Part shown: one piece after another, positions 1-9,428 of the stretch
Layout of the letters: each line of letters opens with the position of its first letter
How positions within the stretch are numbered: the stretch's first letter is position 1
DNA from: UBA1181 sp963648205
GTDB lineage: Bacteria; Bacteroidota; Bacteroidia; Bacteroidales; Paludibacteraceae
Assembly: GCA_963648205.1 (NCBI GenBank)
Contig: CAVJCT010000056.1
Location: 1 to 64,000, forward strand
Length of the DNA stretch: 64,000 nt
Direction: 5' to 3'
Made by a program: the position numbers and the translations under genes
Notes under the pieces: generated by a model
What the model was told of the DNA's origin: nothing
The model's input: only the letters and a program-made list of their open reading frames with translations
Databases searched by the model: none

Positions 1-162
1 GTCGCTCATAAGATAGAGGAGGGAACGTTCGTCATGGAGTAGTTCGTTCGTTTTACTTCGTTGGAAAATGTCGAATGCTCTTTCCGGTGAGATGTTGAGT
101 CGCTCTGCCAAAAGAGTGCATATTCGTCCGATTTTCATCCATAACTGAGATGGCCTTAGCAT
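1..162 (-). CDS. DUF3791 family protein (partial, runs off left edge)
   Basis: Only the N-terminal 54 residues are in the window. They begin MLRPSQLWMKIGRICTLLAE and include NISPERAFDIFQRSKTNELL, which matches the layout of the short DUF3791 family (an amphipathic helix, then an SKT segment). The ATG at 162 lies inside the end of the DUF3990 gene, a 7-nt overlap that implies translational coupling. Members of this family are commonly encoded next to DUF3990 proteins; an antitoxin or immunity role is inferred from that pairing and is not shown by sequence. The C-terminus and exact length cannot be seen. Confidence 0.7.
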   Translation of the reverse strand, partial: MLRPSQLWMKIGRICTLLAERLNISPERAFDIFQRSKTNELLHDERSLLYLMSD

Positions 163-671
163 AGTTTTACCTCCTTTCTCGCTAAATCATTGAGTGGCTC
201 TGCCTTTAAAAAGTGCAGACTATTGTCGAGCAATGCTTGCGACAAAATGCATACTTGATTGTTGGGTTGATGTTCCGACAGACGCTTTAGGGCATATTCC
301 ATGGATATATCGCCATTCAAGTAATCTTCAATTGTTGTGATAACACGGTCATCAGCTATACCTCCTTCAATATAGTCGTATCCTAACCAAGGTTGACCAC
401 CATTCCTGCTATTGACGATGAACTGTAACCACTCTTCATCGTATGTGATGAAGATTTTACTTTTTGCATTTTTCAAAACGTAGTCCATGTCCAATTCATA
501 TATGTTTAGCCATTGTGGCAATCCTATATTTACAACACGAGTCGCCCAGCTGACTGCTTGCTCGCGGAGGTCTGTGAGGTAAAATCCCTTCCCAAAATCG
601 AGATTATCACGTCCTAAAAGACATAGCGGTGCATCGACTATATGCGGAGCTCCATGGTACATCGTTCGCAT
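156..671 (-). CDS. DUF3990 family protein, ADP-ribosyltransferase-like toxin candidate
   Basis: A 171-residue protein recognised as DUF3990. It has the N-terminal YHGAP motif, then DFGKGFYLTDLREQAVSWA, and a C-terminal NNQVCILSQALLDNSLHFL block. The family is placed with the ADP-ribosyltransferase fold, in which YHG and the GFYLT segment would form the NAD pocket; catalysis is not proven here. It is sandwiched between two DUF3791 genes, 24 nt after one and overlapping the other, so the three read as one operon. The protein has no signal peptide and is probably cytosolic. By analogy with toxin-antitoxin pairs it is the toxin candidate, which is inference. Confidence 0.75.
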   Translation of the reverse strand: MRTMYHGAPHIVDAPLCLLGRDNLDFGKGFYLTDLREQAVSWATRVVNIGLPQWLNIYELDMDYVLKNAKSKIFITYDEEWLQFIVNSRNGGQPWLGYDYIEGGIADDRVITTIEDYLNGDISMEYALKRLSEHQPNNQVCILSQALLDNSLHFLKAEPLNDLARKEVKLC

Positions 672-695
672 TGGTTATTGATTTTTTGTTAATGG

Positions 696-929
696 TTATT
701 TATTGTAGTTTGCACTCTCTAAACGTTGCAAAGTCTCCAACAATTCTTGCACAACACGTTCTCGACTTTGGGTATGCGAGGCATCTAATTTGGTCGTCAA
801 TCCATGTATTATACCTACGGCCTTCATGCGGTCATACATCTCTCTCCGTGAACATCCAGCAGCTTCTGCCGTGGCATCCACGCACATTGCTGCGAAAGCC
901 AACGCTTGTTGTGTCTCGTTTGTACTCAT
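696..929 (-). CDS. DUF3791 family protein (antitoxin candidate)
   Basis: A 77-residue protein starting at the ATG at 929 (MSTNETQQALAFAAMCVDAT). A longer reading back to 998 lacks support because it would run into the promoter. It carries FAAMCVDATAEAAGCSRREM and a C-terminal QSRERVVQELLETLQRL helix, the usual shape of DUF3791. It is the first gene of the minus-strand module and is followed after 24 nt by the DUF3990 gene. It differs strongly in sequence from the third gene of the module, so the DUF3990 protein is flanked by two non-identical DUF3791 partners. Function is unknown; an antitoxin role is inferred from context. Confidence 0.75.
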   Translation of the reverse strand: MSTNETQQALAFAAMCVDATAEAAGCSRREMYDRMKAVGIIHGLTTKLDASHTQSRERVVQELLETLQRLESANYNK

Positions 930-979
930 AATTCTTGACTTTAAGTTTGATGCACAGCGTTTGATTGTACATTTCAACC

Positions 980-1012
980 CAAAGTTAAGAATTATCACTG
1001 AAAGAATGTAAA
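980..1012 (-). promoter_or_regulatory. Bacteroidetes-type promoter of the DUF3791/DUF3990 operon
   Basis: On the minus strand a TAACTTTG element (980-987) fits the Bacteroidetes -7 consensus TAnnTTTG. It is preceded at a 21-nt spacing by TTTA (1009-1012), one mismatch from the -33 TTTG. Transcription would start near 973, giving a leader of about 45 nt before the ATG at 929. Confidence 0.55.
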
Positions 1013-1046
1013 GTGTACGATTGAGTAATATGCAAAATTTGCTATA

Positions 1047-2585
1047 TTACCCCGCCCACCCCTCTCGGTCCAAATTTCGATAGTTGATCGCTTCATTGAT
1101 GTGCTTCGCTAATATCTGCTCGGAGTTGTCTAAGTCGGCTATGGTGCGACTGACTTTGAGAATCCTGTCGTAGGCACGGGCGGAGAGGTTGAGTTTCAGC
1201 ATGGCGGTTTTGAGGCGACTGAGGGCTTCCTCGTCTAACACTGCGTATTTGTGGAGCAGTCGCGAACTCATCTGGGCATTGCAATGCACTCCTGGTTCGT
1301 TTTTGAACCGCTCCAACTGGATGTTGCGAGCTGCTACCACTCGCTGACGTATCTCCGCACTCGACTCCGCTGGGGCGCACTCCGACAGTTTCTCGAACGG
1401 CACAGGGACGACCTCAATCTGAATATCAATACGGTCGAGCAGCGGACCAGAAATCTTGCTCATATAGCGTTGCACCATACCAGGCGCGCAGACACACTCC
1501 CTCGTGGGGTGGTTGTAGAAGCCACACGGACAAGGGTTCATCGCAGCCACGAGCATGAAACTGGCAGGATATTCCACGGTCGATCGCGCCCTCGAAATGG
1601 TGATTTTACGGTCTTCCAACGGTTGTCTCATCACCTCCAAGACGGTTCGTTTGAACTCCGGCAACTCGTCTAAAAATAAGATTCCATTGTGTGCCAACGA
1701 GATTTCTCCTGGCTGAGGAAATCCTCCTCCACCGCAGAGGGCTGCGTCGGAAATGGTGTGGTGAGGGTTGCGATAGGGCCGTTGTGTCATGAGGGATGTC
1801 TCTTTGCCAATCTTGCCTGCAACGGAGTGTATCTTGGTGGTTTCCAACGCTTCACGCAACGTCAACGGTGGAAGAATGGTGGAGATTCGCTTTGCCAACA
1901 TCGATTTTCCTGCTCCCGGAGGACCAATCAGAATGATATTATGTCCGCCAGCTGCTGCCACTTCGAACGCACGTTTCACGTTCTCTTGACCTTTCACATC
2001 AGAAAAATCTATGTCGAAATGTCCTTGATTTTTAGCAAACTCCGCACGAGTATCTACGAAAGTGGGTTCTATCTCTATAACTTTATTCAAGAAATCAATC
2101 ACTTCCTTGAGATTTTTCGCCCCGTACACATTCAAATTATTGACGACGGCTGCTTCTCGGGCATTTTCGGCAGGCAAAATCAAACCTCTGAAACCCTCTT
2201 CTCGTGCCTTGATGGCGATGGGTAATGCGCCTTTGATGGGTTGCAGAGTGCCGTCTAACGAGAGTTCGCCCATGATGATGTATTGCGAGAGTTCTTCATA
2301 TTTGATTTGCCCTGCACCAGCCATAATTCCGATGGTGAGTGGAAGGTCGTATGCCGCCCCTTCTTTGCGAATATCGGCAGGAGCCATGTTGACAATCACT
2401 TGATAATGAGGAAATTCCAATCCGCAGACGCCGAGGGCGGAGATCATACGTTCGTGACTCTCTTTGATACAATTGTCGGGCAGTCCGACTAATGAGAAGC
2501 GAATACCGGGAGTAACATTCACTTCGATGGTAATGGTGGCAGCGTGAATACCTTGCACGGCGGCACCGTATGTCTTAACTAACAT
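1047..2585 (-). CDS. yifB: YifB/ComM family Mg-chelatase-like AAA ATPase
   Basis: A protein of about 512 residues with the standard YifB layout. The N-terminal ChlI domain begins MLVKTYGAAVQGIHAATI. The AAA module has Walker A IGPPGAGKSMLAKR near residue 223 and Walker B NGILFLDELPEF. A C-terminal Mg-chelatase domain carries the cysteine-rich MNPCPCGFYNHP segment. ComM, the characterised relative, is a hexameric helicase that promotes branch migration during integration of DNA in natural transformation; the role here is inferred from family. I chose ATG 2585 because the upstream alternative at 2591 is a GTG two codons earlier and 2585 matches the family start. Confidence 0.93.
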   Translation of the reverse strand: MLVKTYGAAVQGIHAATITIEVNVTPGIRFSLVGLPDNCIKESHERMISALGVCGLEFPHYQVIVNMAPADIRKEGAAYDLPLTIGIMAGAGQIKYEELSQYIIMGELSLDGTLQPIKGALPIAIKAREEGFRGLILPAENAREAAVVNNLNVYGAKNLKEVIDFLNKVIEIEPTFVDTRAEFAKNQGHFDIDFSDVKGQENVKRAFEVAAAGGHNIILIGPPGAGKSMLAKRISTILPPLTLREALETTKIHSVAGKIGKETSLMTQRPYRNPHHTISDAALCGGGGFPQPGEISLAHNGILFLDELPEFKRTVLEVMRQPLEDRKITISRARSTVEYPASFMLVAAMNPCPCGFYNHPTRECVCAPGMVQRYMSKISGPLLDRIDIQIEVVPVPFEKLSECAPAESSAEIRQRVVAARNIQLERFKNEPGVHCNAQMSSRLLHKYAVLDEEALSRLKTAMLKLNLSARAYDRILKVSRTIADLDNSEQILAKHINEAINYRNLDREGWAG

Positions 2586-2672
2586 AAACACAAATCTTTA
2601 TCGCTCTGAAGAGATTCTTTTGCAGAAGAGCAAAACAGGACATCTCACAAAGCAGGTTAAAATCTTCGACCG

Positions 2673-2680
2673 CAAATATA
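2673..2680 (-). promoter_or_regulatory. Candidate -7 element for yifB
   Basis: On the minus strand TATATTTG fits the TAnnTTTG -7 consensus, about 90 nt upstream of the yifB start. No convincing -33 element sits 19-21 nt further up, so this is a weak call. Confidence 0.35.
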
Positions 2681-2791
2681 GTTATATCTGCGAAAATTAA
2701 CGTCATTTACTCTCCGATATTTCTAAAAATTTCTTAATTTTACACGCTATGCATATATACTAATACGAATTGAAAAGCAATTGATCCAGAT

Positions 2792-5700
2792 ATGAAAAGA
2801 GTATGTATTATAATAGGTATACTGCTGAGTTACGCTATGATGCTTTGTGCAGAAGATAGTTGGAACTTGGTGTGGCGTGAGGATTTCGGTGTGGCAGAAG
2901 ACACTGTCATCAAAGACTTCCCTGACCCAAACTCTACGGTGCCACAACACTGTTTTATGGAAAACACTCGTGTGTGTGATGGTCAAATGCAGTGGAATTC
3001 TACAACTCAAAAAGATGAGTGTGTTGGGGTTTACGTTTGCGAAAGCGGAGGAGCTGGCAAGTGCGGAATTATTAGTGATGGATATTATGGAATCACCAAT
3101 AGTACGCACTGGGCATATAATCGTTGGGCTGAGTGTAAAACTTCGGCTGAACACTTTATTGGAGGTCGTGACCACACGGGCAACAAGAATGGTGCAATGT
3201 TGGTGATAAACTCTGGTGTCGGCGAGGGAGACGCAATTTTCTCTAAGAAAATCGAATTTAATCTTTGTGATAGTCGAGAGTATCGTTTTGTCATTTATGT
3301 GTCGAGTATAACTTCTTACGGATATGATACTCCTGATGAAGACGGTAAGACCTCTGGAGGAAATGCTAACCTTGAGTTGAAGATTGTCAATTCAAAAACG
3401 AACGAGGAAATCAAAAACATCAAGACGGGAGACATTCCGTTTTGGGTTGCCACTGGATGGGGAGTCGATGGTTCGGTTTCTGATGCATACGCTGAGCGAG
3501 AGTGGTCGATGTACTCTTGCGAGTTTACAGCAAACGATGGTGATGTGTTAGACTTGCAGGTCGTCAACTGGGGAAGTGGCTTCAACGATTTTGCTATAGA
3601 TGATATTTCTCTTTTCAGAAATGATGGTGATATTGATGTTGTCGACCCTGTCATCTCGACCAACACGTTGGCGAGTGGAAGTACGACCGCAGTTGACGCT
3701 TGTGTCTACAAGGCTGCCTTCTCTTTGACAGACGATGTGTTGGAGAGTTGGAGTAAGATATATGATAAGGTATATTTCCTTTGGCAAAAATCTACAGACG
3801 ATGGTTTGACTTGGGAGAACGTGATGGATGTTAGTGGTATCAACAAGACGAAAGTGGAGATTGAGGTGAACAAAGATATCCCGACTGTCTATCGTGTGAT
3901 CATCACGGGTGGTTCGACAGAAACCGTTGCCGAGTCTCAAGCGTTGGAGATTGCAACAAATGGTGCGCCTGAAGATGGTTGCGCTTACTACTCTATCTCG
4001 AACACGTTGGCTGGTGTCTCTCCTACTCCTGATTGTACTTATCAAGAAGGATTAAGAACCGTTTGGAGAGAAGATTTCGGTTTAGTAGATTCATTGACAA
4101 ACTATTCATACGATGGGGCGGTTGCAACTTTTTATGAATACGGAAATCCGAACAACGAAATGAAAGGTGGCGAGTATGTCATCACTTCTGCTCCTGATTA
4201 CTCTATCAAGACGGATTCCTGGAGCAAACCTTCTGCGATGGCAGATTATTCTGGCGAGGTCAATGGCGCATTCTATTACACCTATTTGGTAACTGCATCA
4301 GATGAAGATAATGGAGATATTATGATCTCGAAGAAGGTGTCGGGTCCGTTCTGTAAATGTAAAAATTTCGTCTTCACATACGTTTTCTATTCTGCCGACC
4401 AATGGGGCGACGGAACAATGGAAGCACGAGTGTTGGACGATGGTGGAGAATTACTTGCTTCTACACCTTATAAAATAAATAGTGAGAATTATGAGAAATG
4501 GACGAGGATCAGTGTTCCATTCACTTTGTCAACAGACTATACGGGTGGTGTTACTCTTCAAATCATAAATACATCTGGAGAAAATTTCTACAAGCATTTA
4601 GGATTTGATAATTTAGAAATTTTGGTATGCTCCGAGTCTGCTCCACAAGGCAAAATCGGCATCGACAAAACTTCTGGTAAAACAGCGTTGATGAACTTCG
4701 ACTGCAATGAAGTTCCGATCCACACTATCGATGTTACAGATGCAACAGCGTGGAAGAAAGAATATGCCGACTTTGGTTATGCATGGCAATATTCCGTTGA
4801 CGGTGGTGCTTGGCAGTATCTTTCTTCTAATACTTCAGAGACTTACGAGGATGCTGAGGGGGCGTTGATCAACTACCGTGCAGTTTTTGCCGAGACACAA
4901 GACGCTGCTGAGCAAGCTGCTAAGAACGGTACGCCAGATGATCCGTGTGTTGTCTTCGGATTCTCTAACTCTGTCGCTTTGAAGTGCAAGGTGACAGGTT
5001 GCAAGCCTGCCGAGTTCGCATTCATTTCGGAAGATACTATTAATATATGTAGCAATACAACGGAGAAAATCAAGTTGAAGGTCGAGCAAACCAATAAGGT
5101 CAATGTCGACGGAATGCAATGGTACTCTTCTCCTGCCGATCAAGATGCGTGGACGGCTATCGACGGTGAGACTTCCACTATATTAGAGGTATTGCCAACC
5201 GATTCAACCGATTACATGTTCATCGCTGCGAACGATACTTGTATGGACACCCTCTATGCTCGTATCAATGTCTACGAAGCCATCACGTTTGAACCGTTGG
5301 AAGATCAAAATCTCTGCGAGGGCAAGTCAACCTCAATTGGACCTGTGTTGCTGACTGGAAAACCTACGGTTTATATTTGGAATGGCGCGAAGACTTCTGG
5401 AGAGGCTTCTTCTTACATCATCGAAGAGGCATCTGCATCTGTTACGGTTAACTTCTCTGCAACGGATGGCGTTTGTACATCTGAGAAACAATCCATAGCC
5501 GTGAATGTTGAAAAGAAATATGTGCCAAATTGGACGGAAAAAGACTTCACCGTTTGTGAAGGTTCAGCAGTTCCATTGGCGTTCACGTTCGATCCCGACA
5601 GTGCAACCTTCGCTGCCGTGCATACCTCTTCGTGGACGAAAGACGGAACTGAGGTGTCGACCAATTTCTCGGAGACCTTCACAGCCGATGAAAACTGCGC

Positions 5701-8700
5701 ATTGAAGCAAACCATCACCTCTGATATTTGTGGTTCTGTTGAAACAGACTTCACCATCACAGTCGAGAAGAAAGCAACCCTTACACTCACTTCCGACAAG
5801 GAGGCCGTTTGTAGTGGAGATGCTGTAACATTTGATATTGTTGCAGATGCACCAAATGGTTATTCTTTGATGAGTTACCAAACGGGTGGTGTGGCAACGA
5901 GTGTGAAAGATTACACTGCAACAGATAAGAGTGCGACGGAATCGCTCTCTCCTACTTCAGAAACATCCTACTTCTTGTATGTAGCGGAAGGAGGCTGTCC
6001 TGCGGTATCGTCCGACACGATCACCATTTCGGTGGACGAGCCTCTTGATTTCACATTTGCAGATGTTCCGACACCTGCGTGCGAAGGTGAGGTGTTGGAT
6101 TTCATTGCCACAAGTGTAGGTGGAGAATATGTTTCTGCCGAATGGTTGAAGGCTGGTGACGCTGTGCCACAGACTGATCCTTTGAAGTTTACAGATACGC
6201 CAACTGAAAGTACGCTTTATACCTTCCAGGCAACGAGTGGTCAATGTCCTACCTACAAACATGATATCGATGTTTATTTGGAAAAACTCACTGACCTGAC
6301 GATTAAAGCCGATAAAGATAGTGTCTGCGCTGGTAAGGAAGTCATTTTGTCTGCCGTCTATACCACAGAGCCAACTATTTTAGGATGGGAATATTCAACG
6401 GATAATGTCAACTTTACGAACTTCTCAAATGAAATCGTTGCTTCAAAAACGTTTGAGACAACGTCGGATATGTCGAACCTCTATTTCCGATTGGCAACGG
6501 AAGGTAATTTGAGATGTCCTCAGAGTTGGTCAAATACGATTAAAGTTTTCGTTGAGACTCCTTTGAATATTGAATGGCCAGAAGATCAAACCATTTGCGA
6601 AGGTTCTACTTTAGCATTCTCATTCTCTGATATCGCCGAAAAAGAGCGTAAACTCTACACCTACTCTTGGACGAAAAATGGAACTGAGGTCTCTACAGAT
6701 TTAGACTACAGCGCAGTGTATGACGAGAGTGCGGAGTTGAATTTGACGATCACAAGTTCCGTTTGTCCTGCTATTAATCACCCGTTCAATGTGGAAGTTC
6801 AGAAGATGGTCAACTTGGAGTTGTCTGCATCTGAGTCTGCTATCTGTCAAGGCTCGTCTGTAACGTTGACGGCAGACTATGGCACGGCAACCTCCCTCGT
6901 CTGGGTGGCATCTCCAACCACAGGAGCTGCAAAGCAGTCGGATGTCTCAACGGATTTGACCACATCCTTAGTGCAAACGCCATCCACTTCGACAATGTAC
7001 TGGATTGAGTATCGTGGCGACAAGGTTTGTCCACAGGTGCGCAGTTCTGATTTCGTATTAGTCGAGGTTGAAGATTCTATCGACTTTGAAATTTCAGGTG
7101 CGGTCGAAGCCGTATGTTATGGCAATGCAGTCAATCTGACGGCAACGCAAAAGCAAGGTCTCACCGACAATCATAGTTGGTTGAAAGATGGTACAGCGTT
7201 CGGCACTGACTACACATTGTCAGATATTCCTGAGAATGATGTTGTCTACACCTTCTCGGCAAAGGGAACGGTTTGTCCAGAGAAGACAAAAGATGTTTCC
7301 GTCATAGTTGAGAAGACGGCTGCTTTGACTTTGTCCTTGTCTGACGCTAAGATCTGTCAAGGCTCGGATGTTACCCTCAACGCAGAGTTTGGCGAGTCCA
7401 CCTCTCTGATTTGGGAAGAGTCGGCAGATGGCACAAACTATACAACTTTCGATGAAGGATTGGCTGCTACGAAGACGCAAAGTCCAAGTAAGACAACCAC
7501 TTACCGATTGAAATCCGCTGCAACAGGCGTGTGTGACGCAACTTATTCTGAGCCTCAGACTGTTACCGTGGAAGATTCCATTTCGGTGGAGTTGGCAAGC
7601 GTGAAACCAGTCATCTGTTTGGGCGATGAGATAAACCTTTCGGCAACTATCAAACAAGGTGCGAAAGACAATATTGCATGGAACGATGGTAGCGCAGATA
7701 TTGCAACTACCCCCACGAAGGCTGTTTCTCCAACTGCTTCTACCACTTACACGTTTACAGCGAAAGGTGATGTGTGTGAGGCAGTTAGCAAGTCTGTTTC
7801 TGTAGAAGTTGAAGTGCCAACAACCTTGACGCTCGCCTCTTCGGACGAGAAGATTTGTAACGGTTCAAGTATCACTTTGACAGCAGATTACGGCACGGCA
7901 GAGTCTGTCAACTGGGAAAGTTCTGCGGATAACAAGACATTCACGATGTTCACCTCAGGATTGTCTACTACGATGAGTCAATCACCGACGAAGACCACCT
8001 ACTATCGATTGAAGACACCAGCAACAAGTGCTTGTCCGCAAGTGCTTTCCGATGTCGTGAAAGTTGAAGTTGAGGAGCAAGTCTCCGTTGCCCTCTCCGA
8101 AGCGCAGTTGATCTGTCCAGGCAAATCGGCTACCATCACGGCAACCGTCGGTGGCTCACCAGTTGAGACGGTTTGGTATAGCAAGACGGCAAGCACCGAA
8201 TATGCGACAGAGAGTTTGTCGGGCAAGTCCGTAACTGTCAGTCCTACCGTCTCTTCAACCTACAAATTGGTAGCCGAAGCCGATGTCTGCGAGGATGCCG
8301 AGGCCGAGGTAACCATCACAGTGGATGAGATTCCAACAATCGAGTTTGCTGCCTCAGCCAATGAGGTTTGCGAGGGCGATGCGGTAACGTTGACTGCCAC
8401 CTATAAGATACCAGACAATTTGGTTTGGTATTCAAAAGTTGGAAATGCAGCCTACGAGAAGATGGATCAAGGAACATCGTCAATGGATGTGATTCCAGAA
8501 AAGACGACGACCTATAAGGTAACTGCCACCTCAGCAGCAGGTTGTCCAGCAGGTGAGAAGACGGAGCAGGTAAAAGTCGACGAGGCAGTTTCAATCACGC
8601 TCGACGGAAAACAAATTTGTGAGGGCGACTCCGCTACGCTGAAGATTCAAGGCTTGAAAGACTATACCGAGATTTCGTGGTCAACAGGCGAATCGGGCAA

Positions 8701-9277
8701 GTCAGTCCTTGTAAAACCAACTACCACCACCACTTACACGGCAACCGTTAAAAACGGACTTTGCGAAGCAGAAGCAGAAGCCGATGTAGAGGTCATCTCT
8801 TCACCAAAAGTTCTGTCGTGCGAAGAGGTGGAGATCCGCTACTATCAGCTGGAGGTGGAGAGCGACTTGCAGCCACTCTACTACAACTTTGGTGATGGTA
8901 GAGCTGTAACGACCGACGACAAGTTCTCTGTTTCATACGGCAAGACCTACAACATCACCATCTCGAACGAAATCGGATGTTCAACCCTCTACACCTTGGA
9001 GACCCCAGTCTACGACATCTCCATCCCAATCGCTTTCGTTCCAGAGTCTGAGAATTGGCGAGTTGAGAACTTGGAGAGATACGCTAACAGTTCCGTCAAG
9101 ATCTACGACCGCTACGGTAAACTCTTAGCAAAGATCACTGGCGCAGACAACACCGGTTGGGACGGCACCTACAATGGACATAAGATGCCATCCACCGACT
9201 ACTGGTATGAAGTGAGCGTCGGTGAGATTGCCAAAACCTACGTTGGCCACTTCACCCTGTTGAGACAGAAGGAGTAA
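2792..9277 (+). CDS. Giant T9SS-secreted protein with Ig-like repeats and type B C-terminal signal
   Basis: A 2161-residue protein. It opens with a Sec signal peptide (MKRVCIIIGILLSYAMMLCA, cleavage likely after LCA). Two related N-terminal modules follow, each starting WREDFG (at the mature N-terminus and again near nt 4065), which look like jelly-roll carbohydrate-binding type domains. About 15 Ig/PKD-like repeats of 80-90 residues follow, each opening with a C-x-G motif such as ICEGS, VCSGD or ICQGS. The last ~85 residues (VKIYDRYGKLLAKI, NTGWDGTYNGH, DYWYEVSV, HFTLLRQ) match the gliding-motility/CHU_C type B T9SS signal. It is therefore expected on the cell surface or released, probably as an adhesin or structural filament; no catalytic motif is visible. 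Confidence 0.9.
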   Translation: MKRVCIIIGILLSYAMMLCAEDSWNLVWREDFGVAEDTVIKDFPDPNSTVPQHCFMENTRVCDGQMQWNSTTQKDECVGVYVCESGGAGKCGIISDGYYGITNSTHWAYNRWAECKTSAEHFIGGRDHTGNKNGAMLVINSGVGEGDAIFSKKIEFNLCDSREYRFVIYVSSITSYGYDTPDEDGKTSGGNANLELKIVNSKTNEEIKNIKTGDIPFWVATGWGVDGSVSDAYAEREWSMYSCEFTANDGDVLDLQVVNWGSGFNDFAIDDISLFRNDGDIDVVDPVISTNTLASGSTTAVDACVYKAAFSLTDDVLESWSKIYDKVYFLWQKSTDDGLTWENVMDVSGINKTKVEIEVNKDIPTVYRVIITGGSTETVAESQALEIATNGAPEDGCAYYSISNTLAGVSPTPDCTYQEGLRTVWREDFGLVDSLTNYSYDGAVATFYEYGNPNNEMKGGEYVITSAPDYSIKTDSWSKPSAMADYSGEVNGAFYYTYLVTASDEDNGDIMISKKVSGPFCKCKNFVFTYVFYSADQWGDGTMEARVLDDGGELLASTPYKINSENYEKWTRISVPFTLSTDYTGGVTLQIINTSGENFYKHLGFDNLEILVCSESAPQGKIGIDKTSGKTALMNFDCNEVPIHTIDVTDATAWKKEYADFGYAWQYSVDGGAWQYLSSNTSETYEDAEGALINYRAVFAETQDAAEQAAKNGTPDDPCVVFGFSNSVALKCKVTGCKPAEFAFISEDTINICSNTTEKIKLKVEQTNKVNVDGMQWYSSPADQDAWTAIDGETSTILEVLPTDSTDYMFIAANDTCMDTLYARINVYEAITFEPLEDQNLCEGKSTSIGPVLLTGKPTVYIWNGAKTSGEASSYIIEEASASVTVNFSATDGVCTSEKQSIAVNVEKKYVPNWTEKDFTVCEGSAVPLAFTFDPDSATFAAVHTSSWTKDGTEVSTNFSETFTADENCALKQTITSDICGSVETDFTITVEKKATLTLTSDKEAVCSGDAVTFDIVADAPNGYSLMSYQTGGVATSVKDYTATDKSATESLSPTSETSYFLYVAEGGCPAVSSDTITISVDEPLDFTFADVPTPACEGEVLDFIATSVGGEYVSAEWLKAGDAVPQTDPLKFTDTPTESTLYTFQATSGQCPTYKHDIDVYLEKLTDLTIKADKDSVCAGKEVILSAVYTTEPTILGWEYSTDNVNFTNFSNEIVASKTFETTSDMSNLYFRLATEGNLRCPQSWSNTIKVFVETPLNIEWPEDQTICEGSTLAFSFSDIAEKERKLYTYSWTKNGTEVSTDLDYSAVYDESAELNLTITSSVCPAINHPFNVEVQKMVNLELSASESAICQGSSVTLTADYGTATSLVWVASPTTGAAKQSDVSTDLTTSLVQTPSTSTMYWIEYRGDKVCPQVRSSDFVLVEVEDSIDFEISGAVEAVCYGNAVNLTATQKQGLTDNHSWLKDGTAFGTDYTLSDIPENDVVYTFSAKGTVCPEKTKDVSVIVEKTAALTLSLSDAKICQGSDVTLNAEFGESTSLIWEESADGTNYTTFDEGLAATKTQSPSKTTTYRLKSAATGVCDATYSEPQTVTVEDSISVELASVKPVICLGDEINLSATIKQGAKDNIAWNDGSADIATTPTKAVSPTASTTYTFTAKGDVCEAVSKSVSVEVEVPTTLTLASSDEKICNGSSITLTADYGTAESVNWESSADNKTFTMFTSGLSTTMSQSPTKTTYYRLKTPATSACPQVLSDVVKVEVEEQVSVALSEAQLICPGKSATITATVGGSPVETVWYSKTASTEYATESLSGKSVTVSPTVSSTYKLVAEADVCEDAEAEVTITVDEIPTIEFAASANEVCEGDAVTLTATYKIPDNLVWYSKVGNAAYEKMDQGTSSMDVIPEKTTTYKVTATSAAGCPAGEKTEQVKVDEAVSITLDGKQICEGDSATLKIQGLKDYTEISWSTGESGKSVLVKPTTTTTYTATVKNGLCEAEAEADVEVISSPKVLSCEEVEIRYYQLEVESDLQPLYYNFGDGRAVTTDDKFSVSYGKTYNITISNEIGCSTLYTLETPVYDISIPIAFVPESENWRVENLERYANSSVKIYDRYGKLLAKITGADNTGWDGTYNGHKMPSTDYWYEVSVGEIAKTYVGHFTLLRQKE
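5030..8810 (+). repeat. Array of ~15 tandem Ig-like repeats inside the T9SS protein
   Basis: The protein reading shows about 15 C-x-G repeat starts, including ICSNT, LCEGK, VCEGS, VCSGD, ACEGE, VCAGK, ICEGS, ICQGS, VCYGN, ICQGS, ICLGD, ICNGS, ICPGK, VCEGD and ICEGD. Some units carry near-identical stretches such as ADYGTATSLVW, AEFGESTSLIWEES and ADYGTAESVNWESS, which points to internal duplication of a two-repeat block. Divergence between other units suggests an older array with recent partial amplification. Confidence 0.8.
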
Positions 9278-9296
9278 CGATTTTTTGATGATAAGC

Positions 9297-9333
9297 AAGA
9301 GAGCCGCATTGTTGAGTGTGGCTCTCTTTTTTT
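9297..9333 (+). terminator. Rho-independent terminator after the T9SS protein gene
   Basis: A hairpin with arms GAGAGCCGCA (9299-9308) and TGTGGCTCTC (9317-9326), one G-U pair and an 8-nt loop, is followed directly by seven T residues. It lies 20 nt past the stop codon at 9277. Confidence 0.88.
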
Positions 9334-9357
9334 CAATTACTATTTGAAAGTTTACGG

Positions 9358-9406
9358 CGATTTTATCAAATACTAATTGATAAAATCGGATGTTTTTATA
9401 TCTTTG
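9358..9406 (+). promoter_or_regulatory. Promoter with overlapping 12-bp palindrome, upstream of AAA ATPase
   Basis: Perfect inverted repeat arms CGATTTTATCAA (9358-9369) and TTGATAAAATCG (9377-9388) are separated by 7 nt. The -7 element TATCTTTG is at 9399-9406. An ATTG (9376-9379), one mismatch from the -33 TTTG, sits exactly 19 nt upstream, at the edge of the right arm. A protein bound to the palindrome would cover the -33 region, so this reads as an operator. Confidence 0.6.
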
Positions 9407-9428
9407 TATTTGAAAAAATTGAGGTGAA

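Noticed and set aside
9327..9333. T-run considered as part of a bidirectional terminator
   Set aside because: No minus-strand gene ends here; the T-run follows the hairpin on the plus strand only.
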